Shown one piece after another: positions 62,397 through 64,000 of a DNA stretch of 64,000 nucleotides. The stretch is from Qipengyuania_B thermophila (lineage in GTDB: Bacteria; Pseudomonadota; Alphaproteobacteria; Sphingomonadales; Sphingomonadaceae). How positions within the stretch are numbered: the stretch's first letter is position 1; each line of letters starts with the position of its first letter. Below the pieces are notes generated by a model that saw only the letters and a list, made by a program, of their open reading frames with translations, ran no database searches and was not told where the DNA came from. The DNA lies in contig NZ_SDSI01000002.1 in the NCBI RefSeq assembly GCF_004153605.1, positions 789,883-853,882 on the forward strand, given 5' to 3'. The translations under genes and the position numbers were made by a program.

Positions 62397-62768
62397 TCAC
62401 TTCGGCCGCTTGGCCCCGTACTTGGAACGGCTCTGCTTGCGGTCCTTGACCCCCTGCGTGTCGAGCACGCCGCGCAGCACGTGGTAGCGCACGCCGGGCA
62501 GGTCGCGCACGCGCCCGCCGCGGATCAGCACGACGGAGTGCTCCTGCAGGTTGTGGCCTTCGCCGGGAATGTAGGAGATGACCTCGCGCTGGTTCGTCAG
62601 GCGCACCTTGGCCACCTTGCGCAGCGCCGAGTTCGGCTTCTTGGGCGTGGTGGTGTAGACGCGGGTGCAGACGCCGCGCTTCTGCGGGTTCTGCTCCATG
62701 GCGGGAACCTTGGACTTGGCCTTCTGCGGCTCGCGGCCCTTGCGGACCAGCTGGTTGATCGTGGGCAT
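62397..62768 (-). CDS. rpsL: 30S ribosomal protein S12 with Arg88
   Basis: A 123-residue decoding-centre protein with MPTINQLVRKGRE, TTTPKKPNSALRK (Lys43 and Lys44) and EGHNLQEHSVVLIRGGRVRDLPG. Position 88 is Arg (codon at 62507-62505), where E. coli and most bacteria have Lys. Lys88Arg is a known streptomycin-resistance substitution. It is the first gene of the str operon, with a promoter at 63058-63086 and a leader of about 280 bases. Confidence 0.98.
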   Translation of the reverse strand: MPTINQLVRKGREPQKAKSKVPAMEQNPQKRGVCTRVYTTTPKKPNSALRKVAKVRLTNQREVISYIPGEGHNLQEHSVVLIRGGRVRDLPGVRYHVLRGVLDTQGVKDRKQSRSKYGAKRPK

Positions 62769-63057
62769 TCGTGTTCCTTCAAGGGCGGTGCGCGGACCCG
62801 CGCGGCGGGAGGAGGAACGAAGCCCGGGGACACCCGCCTGCGCGCGGCATCCGGTCCGCCGGGCACCGACCCCGCGGCACGCCCGCCCCGCCCGCGGCGG
62901 AGAAGGCGCAAAAGGGCTGAAACACTCCACCCGGGCGCGGCGCGTCACCGGATTACTTTGCCGGCCGTCCCCGCCCCGATGAGGGCGCCGCATGACCGCC
63001 AATGTTCAGCTGCATCACACCGGCGCGGACCGTGGCACGCGCCGGCTTGTGCGCGGC

Positions 63058-63086
63058 CCTTTATGGCGGATCGGGAGCGGGGTCAA
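63058..63086 (-). promoter_or_regulatory. Predicted promoter of the rpsL (str) operon
   Basis: On the minus strand TTGACC (63086-63081), a 17-base spacer and TAAAGG (63063-63058) make a good sigma-70-type promoter. The start would be near 63051, giving a leader of about 283 bases before rpsL. The leader region (62769-63050) shows no gene, only GC-rich sequence. Confidence 0.6.
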
Positions 63087-63096
63087 GGGGCGTAGC

Positions 63097-63440
63097 GACG
63101 ATGCGCGGCGGGGACTCCCACTGTCCCCCGCATGGCGCTCCGCACCCGAAGGTCCGTGCTACGGCAGGGAGGTTCACCGCGTCGCGCGCATCGGCACCGG
63201 AAAGATGCCGCATCGCTCCGCGAAGCACAAGCGTTTCAGCGAACCGCCCGCGCGCAGACTTGAAGGTGGACGGGGTGACGATGCGTGGCGGGGCCTGTAA
63301 CCTCCCGCAAAGCACTCCCGGCTGCAGAGCCGGGGCTACGGCATACAGAAATCACCGTGTCACACGCATCGTCGCCTGCAAGGTGGCCAAGGCCGCAAGA
63401 AAACACAATCCCGCTTTCGACATGCGTGCGAGGGAACCGG
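63097..63440. repeat. Degenerate tandem duplication of about 180 bases
   Basis: Two copies start at 63097 and 63277 with GACGATGCG(C/T)GGCGGGG. Further matched blocks keep register: GCTACGGCA at 63158 and 63335, and TCACCG(C/T)GTC at 63174 and 63352, followed by CGCATCG. The copies have diverged and contain no convincing gene on either strand. It lies upstream of the rpsL promoter. Confidence 0.55.
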
Positions 63441-63455
63441 GATGAAGTACGCCCG

Positions 63456-63614
63456 CTACAGCAACCGCTCCTGCCTGCCCGTGGCTTCCCGCTTCGCCTT
63501 CTTCTGGCCCGAAGTGTCCACCCACGGAATGTCCGGCCGTTTCCCGGCGAACAGTTCGGCCAGCGCTGGCGTGCTCAAACCGCGAATGAATAACAAGCCA
63601 AAAAGGCACGTACA
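63456..63614 (-). pseudogene. Possible C-terminal gene remnant
   Basis: A 52-codon frame on the minus strand ends at a TAG (63458-63456) and is closed upstream by a TGA. Its peptide is protein-like (GLSTPALAELFAGKRPDIPW, then a Lys/Arg-rich end VDTSGQKKAKREATGRQERLL) but has no ATG and no ribosome binding site. It may be the tail of a gene whose front is lost. I do not recognise it, and chance is possible. Bases 63615-63654 show nothing. Confidence 0.25.
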
Positions 63615-63654
63615 TCATTCTCCACCGGACAAGCCTCCTACTGCAAACAACGTC

Positions 63655-64000
63655 TCAGAATTTCGACATCTCATCGCTGAATGCTGAAGCGAGAATACCG
63701 GTTGGGATGGCAATCAAGGCAATTCCACTGATTGAAATCAGCCCACCAAACAGCTTTCCAATCGCAGTTAGAGGGACAACATCCCCATAGCCCACGGTGG
63801 TCATGGTCACCGCTGCCCACCACATTGCCCTGGGAATGCTGCCGAAAGCTTCAGGCTGACCATCGCCTTCAATCCAAAACATCAGTGTGGCGCTCAAGAT
63901 AAGGAAGAGGCCGGTGATAAACAGCGTTACCCAAAGGTGACTCGCGCGGCTCAGGATAGCGCGTGTCATCGCTTCTGAACCGCCCCGGGATTGCCGGAGG
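63655..64000 (-). CDS. Potassium channel, C-terminal part (gene runs off the window)
   Basis: The frame stays open from 63655 through the ATG at 63969 to base 64000. It shows two membrane helices around a pore: LWVTLFITGLFLILSATLMFW, the pore helix AMWWAAVTMT with selectivity filter TVGYGD, and LFGGLISISGIALIAIPTGILAS. The Arg-containing stretch before the first helix (LRQSRGG) suggests the end of a voltage-sensor S4 segment, so the ATG at 63969 is probably internal. A two-helix channel of 104 residues is the alternative. G+C is about 52% (31 of 60 at 63841-63900), well below the window average, suggesting transfer. Confidence 0.85.
   Translation of the reverse strand, partial: LRQSRGGSEAMTRAILSRASHLWVTLFITGLFLILSATLMFWIEGDGQPEAFGSIPRAMWWAAVTMTTVGYGDVVPLTAIGKLFGGLISISGIALIAIPTGILASAFSDEMSKF

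Noticed and set aside
63442..63687. An 81-codon plus-strand frame starting ATGAAATACGCC-like near 63442
   Set aside because: No ribosome binding site and no protein-like pattern. It overlaps the potassium channel gene end and is antisense to a more protein-like remnant.

Overview
This is a contiguous high-GC (roughly two thirds G+C by eye) chromosomal window from an alphaproteobacterium, most likely a member of the Sphingomonadales. The evidence for that placement is: two direct-repeat SOS boxes of the alphaproteobacterial form GTTC-N7-GTTC (before recA and uvrA); a CckA-type hybrid kinase; adk inside the ribosomal cluster between secY and rpsM; a mdh-sucD-sucA-sucB-lpdA cluster; and a REP-like inverted-repeat pair of a kind I associate with sphingomonads. 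The genus is not determined. No rRNA, tRNA, CRISPR array, insertion sequence or prophage was seen.

Layout. 1-5345 (minus strand): dapA, smpB, a DUF2062 membrane protein, cckA and the 5' part of recA, which has its own LexA-type operator. 5434-14213: mostly plus-strand housekeeping genes (soluble lytic transglycosylase, a small exported protein, rlmN, an SDR oxidoreductase, cyclopropane fatty acid synthase, argG, rlpA), with an outer-membrane beta-barrel protein on the minus strand. 14210-20569 (minus): uvrA with an SOS box, followed with an ATGA overlap by a single-chain DNA adenine methyltransferase that has a candidate PD-(D/E)XK nuclease domain at its N terminus, and then a helix-turn-helix protein. 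20728-25237 (plus): a lipoprotein, Hsp20, an HdeD-like membrane protein and an M3 metallopeptidase. 25241-30402 (minus): a cobalamin riboswitch controlling btuB-btuF-btuC-btuD and a small unknown gene, the btu genes overlapping by 4 bases each. 30508-40112 (plus): an unknown gene, the TCA-cycle block mdh, sucD, sucA, sucB, lpdA, then a VOC protein and a PepSY protein. 40156-42984 (minus): a small exported protein and a prolyl oligopeptidase.

43108-63086 (minus): the complete str-S10-spc-alpha ribosomal supercluster, read from rpsL (62768) down to rplQ (43162), with recognisable promoters before rpsL and before rpsM, hairpin boundaries between fusA, tuf and rpsJ, and a terminator after rplQ. 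63087-64000 is an irregular end region: a degenerate 180-base tandem duplication, a possible gene remnant, and the C-terminal part of a lower-GC potassium channel gene that runs off the window.

The most unusual unit is the SOS-box-uvrA-nuclease/methyltransferase operon. The sequence predicts that a self-contained restriction-modification-like enzyme is co-transcribed and translationally coupled with the excision-repair gene, and so is DNA-damage inducible. Ribosomal protein S12 also carries Arg at position 88, a position linked to streptomycin resistance.
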